Of a DNA stretch of 16,988 nt, positions 6,436 to 14,190 are shown piece after piece. The DNA is taken from NCBI GenBank assembly GCA_000434555.1, contig FR880103.1:13102-30089 (forward strand). Reading direction: 5' to 3'. The position numbers were made by a program, and so were the translations under genes. Each line of letters begins with the position of its first letter. Positions within the stretch are counted from its first letter, which is position 1. The notes under the pieces were generated by a model, which worked only from the letters and a program-made list of their open reading frames with translations, searched no databases and was not told the DNA's origin. The stretch is from Clostridium sp. CAG:524 (GTDB taxonomy: Bacteria; Bacillota_I; Bacilli_A; RF39; UBA660).

Positions 6436-7857
6436 ATGAAAAGAATAAAAAAGGAAAAAAGAAACATATATTTCTACTTTATAACAATGATAGTTGTTTT
6501 TATAGCAGTAAATATATTATGTCAAATATTACCTAATTTAATAGCAATGAATATTAATTATAGTAAATATGGAAGTGAACTTCTATTTGAAATATTATTT
6601 GCATTTATTATATTAATAGTAATGCTTTTATTTAAAAATTCATATGTATTTACTGAAAAGAAAATGAAATTCAAGGATTCAGTATTACTAGGACTTCCTA
6701 TGCTTATATTAATTGGCATTAATTTATATGGAAGTATTAGTTCTTTAGAAAGCTTTAATTCATCTAATTTTTTTAACTTATTATTATTATGTATATTCAT
6801 TGGTATAAGTGAAGAATTCTTATGTAGAGGATGGCTTCAAAATGAATTTATAGAACGTTTCGGTGATACTAAAAAACATATAATTTTATCAATAGTATTT
6901 TCATCACTTATATTTGGACTTATGCATATAAGCAATTTATTAACTGGACAAAGCTTATTTCAAACAATAACACAAATATTACAAGCTACATCTATTGGTA
7001 TATTATTTGGTTCAATATATTATAGAAGTAAAAATATATGGTCTGTAATATTCTTACATGGCCTTTATGACTTTTCAATTATGCTTAGCGACATTAACTT
7101 AGTGAAAGATTGTACTTATGGTACTCCAAGTACAAGTATTGCTTTATATAGTACATTTGCATCAATATTAATCATTTTATATTATATATTTAATGCATTA
7201 TTAATACTTAGAACAACTGATTTAAAAGAGAAAAAGAAAGAAATTAAAGATAATAAATTTGTTGTTATTGGTCTTATTACAACATTTATATTAATGATGT
7301 TACCACTTGGTATATTTGTTACAGGTTATGATGAATATCAAACATGCTATAATTATGAAATTAAAACAGTAAAAAATTATGATTTTATTAAGCACATTCC
7401 TAATTATAAAAGTTATGATATCTCATATGAAAAGAATTATGAAGAATATAACGAAAGTGAATTATTTAATTACACATTCGAAGATAAAACTGATTATATA
7501 TTAGTTACTAATAAGAATACTAAAGACAGTATAAAACTAGAATTTAATAATTTAAGTGGATTCTTCATTCTTAAAAATGTAAATAAATATACAATAATCG
7601 CATATACTAATGATGGATATAATAGTGAAATTTACTATAGTAGTTTCATTACTGAAAATAATATGTCTAATGATAGAGGATATTTAAATGAAATAAAAGA
7701 TTCATTTAATAAATATGATCTTCCATCTATTAGTGCTGGTGGTTATCTTACATTTAAAAATGATGACTATAAGTATCCATATTTTATAGGTAGTACACCT
7801 AATCATTTTATGCTTGATATGAATGATAAATTATATATGATAAAGGGTGAAGATTAA
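6436..7857 (+). CDS. CPBP-family intramembrane metalloprotease with extra C-terminal domain
   Basis: The 473-residue protein has a multi-pass N-terminal half with the CPBP (Rce1/Abi-like) motifs: EEFLCR with E126, E127 and R131, then FGLMH with H164, then HGLYD with H208 and D212. These are the conserved glutamate and histidine residues of this glutamate-type intramembrane protease family. Two more predicted membrane segments (about 235-257 and 274-292) are followed by about 170 residues with no membrane segment, rich in Tyr, Asn and Asp and probably outside the cell. Most CPBP proteins stop near residue 230-300, so this tail is unusual. Substrate is unknown; family members process prenylated peptides or bacteriocin-related peptides. 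GTAGGTGA gives the start. It is co-oriented with the DUF1003 gene. Confidence 0.88.
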   Translation: MKRIKKEKRNIYFYFITMIVVFIAVNILCQILPNLIAMNINYSKYGSELLFEILFAFIILIVMLLFKNSYVFTEKKMKFKDSVLLGLPMLILIGINLYGSISSLESFNSSNFFNLLLLCIFIGISEEFLCRGWLQNEFIERFGDTKKHIILSIVFSSLIFGLMHISNLLTGQSLFQTITQILQATSIGILFGSIYYRSKNIWSVIFLHGLYDFSIMLSDINLVKDCTYGTPSTSIALYSTFASILIILYYIFNALLILRTTDLKEKKKEIKDNKFVVIGLITTFILMMLPLGIFVTGYDEYQTCYNYEIKTVKNYDFIKHIPNYKSYDISYEKNYEEYNESELFNYTFEDKTDYILVTNKNTKDSIKLEFNNLSGFFILKNVNKYTIIAYTNDGYNSEIYYSSFITENNMSNDRGYLNEIKDSFNKYDLPSISAGGYLTFKNDDYKYPYFIGSTPNHFMLDMNDKLYMIKGED

Positions 7858-7871
7858 TTTTCACTCTTTTA
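7842..7871 (+). terminator. terminator overlapping the CPBP gene end
   Basis: AAAGGGTGAA (7842-7851) pairs with TTCACTCTTT (7860-7869) over 10 positions with one G-T wobble. The 8-base loop carries the TAA stop (7855-7857). T's after the stem are few, so partial readthrough into the next gene, 36 bases on, is possible. Confidence 0.65.
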
Positions 7872-7892
7872 TTCTATAAGAAAGGTGGGAAT

Positions 7893-9146
7893 ATGGAAAA
7901 TATAAATTATAATATATATGAAATTATTAGTAGACTTGTTCTTGAAGATAAGGGAATTATTGAAATATCACAAGAATTAAATCTTGAAAAAAGTTTTGTA
8001 GTAACAATACTTAAAAAAGCACGTAATGAATACATTCTTTCTTTTGATGAAAAAAAGTATTATCTTGTATCAAAAATAGATGAACTCTTAAATAGAAAAA
8101 GGAAAAGAAAGATCATTAATAATTTTGGTGGCAAAAAAGATATTATTTTCAAATTAATATGTGATGGTAAAAGTAGTGCTGAAATATGTGATATACTCGG
8201 AATAAGTATAGAAGGATATATTAATTTCTTAAAATATATGTATTATGAGATATTTCTTTATGGTCAATATAATGAAAAAATATATTTATCTGTTATAAGA
8301 AGTGCTCTTATAGAAGGATATAAAGTATTAAGAGATAATACTCTTGTTAAAAGAAAAAGTGGAGAAGTTAACATTATTCCATCTATTATGAGATTACGCG
8401 GTCTTAATGAAGAAGTGATATTAACAAATAGTCCTGTGTCTTCATTAGAAACTATTGATTGTAGTGATACTTTTAAATTTATTGTTATATCTGATTTACA
8501 CGCTGGAAGTAGATTTGAAAATCTTGATTATGTAAAAAAGGTATATGATGAAGCAAGTAAATTAGGCATAAAAGATATATTTATATCAGGAGATTTTATA
8601 GAAGGCTGTCATTGTAATTATAGTAGATGTCCTTCTAAATATAGTTCAACTATCTCACAAGTTATGCATATGTTAAATGATTATCCATTTGATAATAGTA
8701 TTACAAATCATATATTACTTGGTAATCATGAAGCATTTCCAATTATCGTAGAAGAATACGATATGTTTATGGATTTAAAACGTAGAAATGATTTTAAAGT
8801 AAGTGGATATAGAAGTGGATATTATAAAATTAAGAGTGAATATATATCATTAAAACATGAAATAAATAGAGTTATTAATGAAATAAATGATAATGTAGTA
8901 TTATTTAATTTTCTTGGTCATAGTCATCAATATAAATGTAATTATGATGGCAAATATGTTACATTTAGAGTACCAACTTGTTCAGACTTAGAAGGAGATA
9001 CAAAAGAATCTATTGTTAATAAAGGTTATTTAATATGTGAAGTTCACTTTGATAGTATAGGCAAAGCAAATAACTTAAGTGTAATATATAAAGATTTTGA
9101 GAATGTTGATACAGAAATTAAATTTGAAAGAAGACTTGTAAAATAA
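7893..9146 (+). CDS. helix-turn-helix and metallophosphoesterase protein
   Basis: The 417-residue protein joins a nucleic-acid-binding-like N-terminus to a calcineurin-like phosphoesterase. Residues 9-46 (GIIEISQELNLEKSFVVTIL) and 80-118 (KSSAEICDILGISIEGYINF) each resemble a helix-turn-helix, separated by a basic stretch near 68-76. The phosphoesterase metal-site motifs are all present in order: D201-x-H203 (SDLHAG), G233-D234, G277-N278-H279-E280, H322 and G342-H343-S344-H345. This complete set predicts a two-metal hydrolase acting on a phosphodiester or phosphomonoester. There is no signal peptide, so it acts in the cytoplasm. The insert C239-x-C241-x4-C246 after GDFIEG could be redox or metal linked. 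The substrate cannot be assigned; nucleic acid is the natural guess given the HTH. AAAGGTGG precedes the ATG. Confidence 0.8.
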   Translation: MENINYNIYEIISRLVLEDKGIIEISQELNLEKSFVVTILKKARNEYILSFDEKKYYLVSKIDELLNRKRKRKIINNFGGKKDIIFKLICDGKSSAEICDILGISIEGYINFLKYMYYEIFLYGQYNEKIYLSVIRSALIEGYKVLRDNTLVKRKSGEVNIIPSIMRLRGLNEEVILTNSPVSSLETIDCSDTFKFIVISDLHAGSRFENLDYVKKVYDEASKLGIKDIFISGDFIEGCHCNYSRCPSKYSSTISQVMHMLNDYPFDNSITNHILLGNHEAFPIIVEEYDMFMDLKRRNDFKVSGYRSGYYKIKSEYISLKHEINRVINEINDNVVLFNFLGHSHQYKCNYDGKYVTFRVPTCSDLEGDTKESIVNKGYLICEVHFDSIGKANNLSVIYKDFENVDTEIKFERRLVK

Positions 9147-9220
9147 AAAAGACTCTGTTGAACTGAAACCCGTTTCTTGAATATAAGTAACGAGGTTCAT
9201 ATCATGTAAGTCTTTTTTTT
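9145..9220. terminator. nested-hairpin bidirectional terminator or structured RNA element
   Basis: The outer stem AAAAAAGACT (9145-9154) pairs with AGTCTTTTTT (9209-9218). Inside it TGAACT (9159-9164) pairs with GGTTCA (9194-9199), and innermost CGTTTCTT (9171-9178) pairs with AAGTAACG (9185-9192) with one T-T mismatch around a 6-base loop. It separates two convergent genes and is framed by A and T runs, so it can terminate both strands. It is far larger and more elaborate than the other terminators here, so it may be more than a terminator. Confidence 0.75.
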
Positions 9221-10886
9221 AAATACTCAATATCATAGGTATAATTATAGGTCTTCTACCTGTTAATTCTATTACATATGAATTTATTTCTAATATGATT
9301 CTATTTTTTAAATCTGTTAGATTAAAGTTATCTTTTTCAAGTTCATTTAAAGTAATGATATTTGTTTTATCTTGAATCTTTTTAATTAGTTCTTGATTAT
9401 CATTTACTACTACAAATCCTCTTGTAGTGATATTTGGGTCTATTAACATTTTTTTATTTTTTAAATCAAGATTTAATATTACGATTAGAACACCATCTGT
9501 TGACATTATTTTTCTATCTTTTATTATTGATACTCCAACGTCTCCAATTCTACTTCCATCTACATATATATCATTTATAGGAATACTTCCTTTTCTATAA
9601 ACTTCACCATCTTTTAAAGCAAGTATATCACCATTTTTACATATAAATGTATTTTCTCTAGGTATATCACAAAGTACTCCTAAATCAGTATGAGAAGCAA
9701 GCATTCTATATTCACCATGCATAGGCATAAAATATTTTGGTCTAATAAGTCTTAATAATAATTTTAATTCTTCTTGTTTAGCATGTCCACTTGTATGAAC
9801 ATCATATTCACTTGTATTAGTATATACTTTAGCGCCTTTTAGATATAGTTTATTTATTATTCTATTTATTGACATTGCATTTCCTGGAATAGGGGAACTT
9901 GAGAATATAACTGTATCATCTTTCATAAGAGTTATATTTCTATCATTTCCGTTTGCAATTCTTGATAATGCAGCAAGTGGTTCTCCTTGACTACCTGTAC
10001 AAAGTAAACATACTTTAGATGGTTCCATTCTATTAGCTTCATCACTGGAAATAAATATATCTCTATCTTTAATGTATCCACATTCTTTAGCTATTTCAAT
10101 ACTTGTATTCATACTTCTTCCGAATACTACTATCTTTCTATTGTTTTCTTTACAAGTTTCAACTATATGAGTAAGTCTATATATGTTACTTGCGAATGTT
10201 GCTAAAATTATTCTTGATGTAGTGTTCTCAGCAAATATCTCACCAAGTGCTTCATCAACGACAGATTCACTTGCTGAAAATCCTGGTACTAAAGCATTAG
10301 TTGAATCACTTAAAAGTAATGTAACTCCTTCATTACCAATGGCAGCCATTTTTCCCATATTAGCAACAGGTCCAATAGGTGTTAAATCAAATTTGAAATC
10401 TCCTGTTTCAACAATTGTTCCATTAGGAGTCTTAATAGCCATACCAAATGAATCTGGTATTGAGTGTGTAGTTGTGAAAAATTCTATATTAAAATATTTA
10501 GTCTTGATATGTAAATCTTCATTTACAGGTATCATTTTAGGTATTTTAATGTTCCTTTCTTCTAACTTATTTTTAATTAGTTTACCTGCTATATTAGGTG
10601 TATATATTACAGGTATCTCTATATTTTGAAGTAAGAAAGGTATACCACCAATATGATCTTCATGACCATGTGTTATAATAAGACCTTTTATTTTATCTTG
10701 CATTGTCTTAAGAACATTATAATCAGCAAGAACATAATCTATTCCCATTAAATCATCTTCTGGAAACATTACTCCACAATCAATTATAAATAATTCTTCT
10801 TCATGCATTACTACATACATATTTTTACCAACTTCACCAAGACCACCTAAGGCACATATTAAAGTTTCTTTATTTTTACTATTCAT
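9219..10886 (-). CDS. rnj: ribonuclease J
   Basis: RNase J is a metallo-beta-lactamase/beta-CASP enzyme with 5'-to-3' exonuclease and endonuclease activity in mRNA decay and rRNA maturation. From Met at 10886 the product is 555 residues, the usual length. Landmarks are GGLGEVGKNMYVV at 14-26, the zinc motif HGHEDH at 73-78, then STNA, GSQGEPLAAL, HTSGHAKQEEL and MPMHGEYRM in the beta-CASP part, and the C-terminal domain. The frame has an earlier ATG at 10895, but the Shine-Dalgarno GAAGGG (10901-10896) touches that codon and is 9 bases from 10886, which I prefer. A second RNase J paralogue is not in the window, so J1 versus J2 cannot be decided. Its stop lies in the T tract of the structured convergent terminator. 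Confidence 0.96.
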   Translation of the reverse strand: MNSKNKETLICALGGLGEVGKNMYVVMHEEELFIIDCGVMFPEDDLMGIDYVLADYNVLKTMQDKIKGLIITHGHEDHIGGIPFLLQNIEIPVIYTPNIAGKLIKNKLEERNIKIPKMIPVNEDLHIKTKYFNIEFFTTTHSIPDSFGMAIKTPNGTIVETGDFKFDLTPIGPVANMGKMAAIGNEGVTLLLSDSTNALVPGFSASESVVDEALGEIFAENTTSRIILATFASNIYRLTHIVETCKENNRKIVVFGRSMNTSIEIAKECGYIKDRDIFISSDEANRMEPSKVCLLCTGSQGEPLAALSRIANGNDRNITLMKDDTVIFSSSPIPGNAMSINRIINKLYLKGAKVYTNTSEYDVHTSGHAKQEELKLLLRLIRPKYFMPMHGEYRMLASHTDLGVLCDIPRENTFICKNGDILALKDGEVYRKGSIPINDIYVDGSRIGDVGVSIIKDRKIMSTDGVLIVILNLDLKNKKMLIDPNITTRGFVVVNDNQELIKKIQDKTNIITLNELEKDNFNLTDLKNRIILEINSYVIELTGRRPIIIPMILSI

Positions 10887-10924
10887 TTTAATCATCCCTT
10901 CAAAAAGTTTAATTCGTGTCTTTA

Positions 10925-10953
10925 ATTATAGCAAATTTTATTAATTTTGTCTA
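10925..10953 (-). promoter_or_regulatory. rnj promoter
   Basis: On the minus strand TAGACA (10953-10948) is separated by 17 bases from a consensus TATAAT (10930-10925). The leader to the preferred start is about 35 bases. Confidence 0.75.
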
Positions 10954-10975
10954 GCATTCATAATAATATATAGTG

Positions 10976-10981
10976 TATAAT
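10976..10981 (+). promoter_or_regulatory. -10 element for ftsY-ylxM
   Basis: A consensus TATAAT lies 19 bases before the ftsY ATG, with GTAGGGTGA at 10987-10995 as the ribosome binding site. No good -35 is present at the expected spacing. It diverges from the rnj promoter about 23 bases away. Confidence 0.5.
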
Positions 10982-11000
10982 AGCAAGTAGGGTGATATAA

Positions 11001-12188
11001 ATGGGATTATTTAGTAAGATTAAAAGTTTATTTAATAAAGAAATAGAAGAAGAAAAAAAGAAAACATCTATAGAAGAAAATACTAGTGATGAACTTGAAG
11101 AAATATCAAGCGACGAAAGTAATAATGATATAGTTAGTGATAACGAAGTAGTTGATAATGAAAATATAGATGAAGATATTCATGATAAAGAAGATGTTAA
11201 ATCAAAAAAGGAAGATAAGAAAGAAACAAAAGTTAAAAAAGAAAAAAATGATAAGCATAATGAAGTAAAAGAAATAGAAAAATATGTTGATGGATTATCT
11301 AAGAGTCGTGAAAACTTTGTTAGTAAATTATCTTTACTTGGTATTAAGTATACAAAAATAAGTAATGAATTTTATGATGAACTTGAAGAAATATTAATTA
11401 CTGCTGATATTGGTGTTAATACTGTAATGGATTTTGTTGATAGGCTTAAAGATAGAGTTAAACATGAAAATATTACTGATTTTGAATATTTAAAAGAAGT
11501 TATTGTTGATGAATTATTCATGATATATGTTGGTGATGATGTACTTAGTTCTAAATTAAATATTAAAGATGGTGAAACTAATGTTGTATTATTTGTTGGT
11601 GTTAATGGTGTTGGTAAAACTACTAGTATTGCTAAAATAGCTAATAAATATAAGAATGAAGGAAAGAAAGTTATGCTAGTTGCTGGTGATACTTTTAGAG
11701 CAGGTGCTGTTAATCAATTAAAAGAGTGGGCAGATAGACTTAATGTTTCATTCTATGGAGATGATAGAAAAGATCCATCAGCTGTTATATATGATGGTGT
11801 AAGTAAAGCAAAAGATGAACATTATGATTTAGTACTTGTTGATACAGCAGGTAGACTTCAAAATAAAACAAATCTAATGAAAGAACTTGAAAAAATGAAT
11901 AGAGTAATAGGTGAAATATTACCGGGTAATCCAGTTGAAACATTACTTGTTATTGATGCTACTACTGGACAAAATGGTATCGCACAAGCAAAAAGTTTTA
12001 AAGAAATAACTAATATAACAGGTATAGTTCTTACTAAATTAGATGGTACAGCTAAAGGTGGAATAGTTCTTGCAATTAGAGAAATTGTTAACATACCAGT
12101 CAAATTTGTAGGACTTGGTGAAAAAGAAACAGACTTGATACCATTTGATATAGAAAAATATATATATGGATTATTTAAGGAGTTCTAA
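11001..12188 (+). CDS. ftsY: signal recognition particle receptor FtsY
   Basis: FtsY is the membrane-associated SRP receptor GTPase that docks SRP-bound ribosomes for co-translational insertion. The 395-residue protein begins with a short amphipathic MGLFSKIKSLFNK segment, then a very acidic and lysine-rich linker (about 14-95, the A domain), then the N and G domains. GTPase motifs are GVNGVGKTTS at 200-209, the AGDTFRAGA insertion at 228-236, DTAGR at 281-285 and TKLDGTAKGG at 345-354. The last residues form the usual KYIYGLF helix. Its stop overlaps the ylxM start by one base, so the two are translationally coupled. ffh, often beside ylxM, is absent. Confidence 0.97.
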   Translation: MGLFSKIKSLFNKEIEEEKKKTSIEENTSDELEEISSDESNNDIVSDNEVVDNENIDEDIHDKEDVKSKKEDKKETKVKKEKNDKHNEVKEIEKYVDGLSKSRENFVSKLSLLGIKYTKISNEFYDELEEILITADIGVNTVMDFVDRLKDRVKHENITDFEYLKEVIVDELFMIYVGDDVLSSKLNIKDGETNVVLFVGVNGVGKTTSIAKIANKYKNEGKKVMLVAGDTFRAGAVNQLKEWADRLNVSFYGDDRKDPSAVIYDGVSKAKDEHYDLVLVDTAGRLQNKTNLMKELEKMNRVIGEILPGNPVETLLVIDATTGQNGIAQAKSFKEITNITGIVLTKLDGTAKGGIVLAIREIVNIPVKFVGLGEKETDLIPFDIEKYIYGLFKEF

Positions 12189-12481
12189 TGGATAATAGAG
12201 AGTATATTATAGCTTTATATGAAATATATAAAGAATTATTAAATGAAAAAGAAAGAAATTACTTTGAATACTATTACTTTGAAGATTATTCTATGCAGGA
12301 AATAGCAGACTTGTATAAGGTAAGTAAGGCATATGCATCAAAATATTTAAATAAAATAAATGATAAAATTATTAATTATGAAAAAATATTAAAGATTAAT
12401 GATAGAAATTCTAAAATAATAGATTTACTAAAAAATGTTAATGATAGTGAACTAAAGAGTAAAATTATCGAATTATTATAG
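12188..12481 (+). CDS. ylxM: YlxM/p13-like putative HTH protein
   Basis: YlxM is a small cytoplasmic protein encoded with ftsY or ffh in Firmicutes and reported to modulate SRP activity. The 97-residue product shows the sigma-70 region-4-like helix-turn-helix of the family: NEKERNYFEYYYFEDYSMQE followed by IADLYKVSKAYASKYLNKI. The usual VSRQAV recognition helix is VSKAYA here. The start codon overlaps the ftsY stop codon (shared A at 12188). A mostly polar C-terminal half is as expected. The position next to ftsY supports the call. Confidence 0.88.
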   Translation: MDNREYIIALYEIYKELLNEKERNYFEYYYFEDYSMQEIADLYKVSKAYASKYLNKINDKIINYEKILKINDRNSKIIDLLKNVNDSELKSKIIELL

Positions 12482-12501
12482 AAAAAAATTAAATATTAAT
12501 A

Positions 12502-12507
12502 TATAAT
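12502..12507 (+). promoter_or_regulatory. possible -10 for the small membrane protein pair
   Basis: TATAAT lies 23 bases before the ATG at 12530, followed by AAAAAGGTGA. No -35 is evident and the area is AT-rich, so this is tentative. Confidence 0.35.
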
Positions 12508-12529
12508 TAAATTAGAAAAAGGTGATTTT

Positions 12530-12952
12530 ATGAATAAGAATGGTTGGGGACTTCGTGCTGAACTATTAATTATATTATTATTTGTTATATGTTTAGCTGT
12601 TGCTTGTATAGGCGCTAATAAATTTGGATTATTAGGTAAAAATGATAATCCTATTATTAAAGAACCTACTAATGAAAATAATACTTTATTTTATGAAGGA
12701 CTTGAAGATAAGTTAAGAGTTGCTACTCGTGAATATTATAATGTAAAATATAGTAACAATACTGAAGATATTGTTATTATTAAACTATCTACTTTATATA
12801 GTGGTGGTTATATTTCTAAGTTATATGATAAAAATAATAAAGAATGTGATGGATATTCAAAAGTAGTTATTAATAATGATACATCTACTATTATTCCTTA
12901 TATTAGATGTAATAATTACACAACAAGTGGATATGAAAGAAGTAATGAATAA
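12530..12952 (+). CDS. small single-pass protein, pseudopilin-like C-terminal domain
   Basis: The 140-residue protein has a short N-terminus with a WGL motif (residues 6-8), one transmembrane segment (about 12-31) and an extracytoplasmic domain. The domain reads like the C-terminal part of prepilin-like proteins of uncultured Firmicutes: an ATREYY helix, a beta region, SGGYISKLYD, then C106 and C127 near the end followed by NNYTTSGYE. No FTLIE-type prepilin cleavage motif is present, so it is not called a pilin. C106 and C127 probably form a disulfide (inference). It overlaps the next gene by one base, and that gene encodes a shorter protein with the same arrangement. AAAAAGGTGA gives the start. 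The function is unknown. Confidence 0.75.
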   Translation: MNKNGWGLRAELLIILLFVICLAVACIGANKFGLLGKNDNPIIKEPTNENNTLFYEGLEDKLRVATREYYNVKYSNNTEDIVIIKLSTLYSGGYISKLYDKNNKECDGYSKVVINNDTSTIIPYIRCNNYTTSGYERSNE

Positions 12953-13308
12953 TGAATAAAACAATTATGACAGTGTGGGGACTAATAGTTGTACTTATAT
13001 GTGGATTTCTAGTTTATCTTGGTAAAAAAGATGAAGATAAAGTATATAAAAATATAGAAAAAGAATTACTTAGTGCTACTAAGACATATGTAAGTGATAA
13101 AGATTTAATGCCTGATATTGGATATTCTGTCATTATTAATGTTGATGAATTAATACTAAATGATTACATGGAATATAGTGATACAATTGATAAATATTGT
13201 TTAAATAATATAGTTGTATCTAAAGGAATTATTGATTCAGAATATAAAGTAAAAACTGATTGTAATTATAATATTCATGATAATGTTATTTTAAAGAAAG
13301 AATTATAG
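12952..13308 (+). CDS. small single-pass protein, paralogue of the preceding gene product
   Basis: The 118-residue product has a WGL motif (residues 9-11) at the start of its transmembrane segment (about 7-24), a lysine/glutamate stretch and a small outside domain with SATKTYVSD, IINVDELILNDYME, C83 and C104. The two cysteines are 21 residues apart, exactly as in the upstream protein, and the surrounding pattern matches, so the two are probably paralogues acting together. The ATG overlaps the upstream TAA, and a terminator overlaps its own stop, so the pair forms a compact bicistronic unit. No prepilin peptidase site, catalytic motif or known family was recognised. Confidence 0.75.
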   Translation: MNKTIMTVWGLIVVLICGFLVYLGKKDEDKVYKNIEKELLSATKTYVSDKDLMPDIGYSVIINVDELILNDYMEYSDTIDKYCLNNIVVSKGIIDSEYKVKTDCNYNIHDNVILKKEL

Positions 13309-13328
13309 TATTCTTTCTTTAATTTTGA
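13293..13328 (+). terminator. terminator overlapping the stop of the second small membrane protein gene
   Basis: AAAGAAAGAAT (13293-13303) and ATTCTTTCTTT (13310-13320) are perfect 11-bp arms around a 6-base loop that holds part of the TAG stop. The T tract after it is broken by AA. Confidence 0.75.
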
Positions 13329-13334
13329 TATAAT
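13326..13334 (+). promoter_or_regulatory. slipin promoter, extended -10
   Basis: TGATATAAT is a consensus -10 (TATAAT 13329-13334) with the TGn extension, 19 bases before the slipin ATG and directly after the preceding terminator stem. No clear -35 is visible. Confidence 0.6.
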
Positions 13335-13353
13335 TTATATAGAGAGGTGTTAT

Positions 13354-14139
13354 ATGGATTATTTATTTTGGTTTATTGTTATTATAGTAGTAGTTATATT
13401 ACTTAGAAGTATTGTACAAATTGATGAATATGAAAGAGGAGTTAAGTTTAGTAAGGGTAAATTTAGTAAAATAATGCAACCTGGATGGAATTTAGTTTTA
13501 CCTATATTTGAATCTTATAAGAAAATTGATATAAGAACTAAAGTTGTAGATGTTCCAGAGCAAGATGTTATTACTAAAGATAATGTTTCAGTTAGAATTA
13601 ATGCTGTTATATATTACAAGATATTTGATGCTTCAAAAGCTATTCTTGAAGTTGAAAATTTCTATTATGCAGTTAGTCAACTTGCTCAAACTACTATGAG
13701 AAATGTAGTAGGTAGTGTATCTTTAAACGAATTACTTGGTGAACGTGAAAAGATTTCTGTTGAAATATGTAAGATTATTGATGAAGCTACAGATCCATGG
13801 GGAATAAAGGTTGAAAATGTTGAACTTAAAGATGTAAGCTTACCAGAAGAAATGAAGAGAGTTATAGCTCGTGCTGCTGAAGCTGAACGTGAAAAAGAAG
13901 CAATCTTAACTAAAGCAAAAGGTGAAGTTGAAGCATCTAAAAATTTAGCCATTGCTGCTGAAACTATGTCAAGTACACCAGGAGCATTACATTTAAGAAC
14001 ATTATCAACTATTAATGATATAAGTAGTGATCAATCAAATACAATTATATTCTGTTTACCAATTGAAGTATTAGAAGCTATAAAAGGTAAAAGTATTAAT
14101 GAAGATGTAATTAAAAAAATAACTAAAAAAGATAATTAA
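13354..14139 (+). CDS. slipin (stomatin-like SPFH protein)
   Basis: The 261-residue product has an N-terminal hydrophobic hairpin or membrane segment (about 3-22) and the SPFH/PHB domain: VQIDEYERGVKFSKGKF, MQPGWNLVLPIFE, the VDVPEQDVITKDNVSV strand, YYAVSQLAQTTMRNVVG and ELLGEREKIS. It then has the alanine/glutamate-rich helix RVIARAAEAEREKEAI (about 170-200), which drives oligomerisation. Such proteins form membrane microdomain scaffolds and regulate membrane proteases or channels. Bacterial slipins are usually paired with an NfeD-type protease gene; none is adjacent here. AGAGAGGTG precedes the ATG. The D-Ala-D-Ala carboxypeptidase gene follows at 51 bases without a strong terminator. Confidence 0.93.
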   Translation: MDYLFWFIVIIVVVILLRSIVQIDEYERGVKFSKGKFSKIMQPGWNLVLPIFESYKKIDIRTKVVDVPEQDVITKDNVSVRINAVIYYKIFDASKAILEVENFYYAVSQLAQTTMRNVVGSVSLNELLGEREKISVEICKIIDEATDPWGIKVENVELKDVSLPEEMKRVIARAAEAEREKEAILTKAKGEVEASKNLAIAAETMSSTPGALHLRTLSTINDISSDQSNTIIFCLPIEVLEAIKGKSINEDVIKKITKKDN

Positions 14140-14166
14140 AATATTAATATTAAAAGATTTGATTCA

Positions 14167-14172
14167 TATAAT
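14167..14172 (+). promoter_or_regulatory. possible -10 for the carboxypeptidase gene
   Basis: TATAAT lies 18 bases before the ATG at 14191, with TTGGTGA at 14176-14182 as ribosome binding site. No convincing -35 was found. Confidence 0.35.
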
Positions 14173-14190
14173 TTATTGGTGAAATAATGT

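Noticed and set aside
10183..10629. Plus-strand 148-codon ORF
   Set aside because: It lies antisense within rnj, whose motifs and length are fully normal; it has no recognisable product.
13686..13952. Minus-strand ORF inside the slipin gene
   Set aside because: The serine/alanine-rich translation is the antisense shadow of the slipin coiled-coil region.
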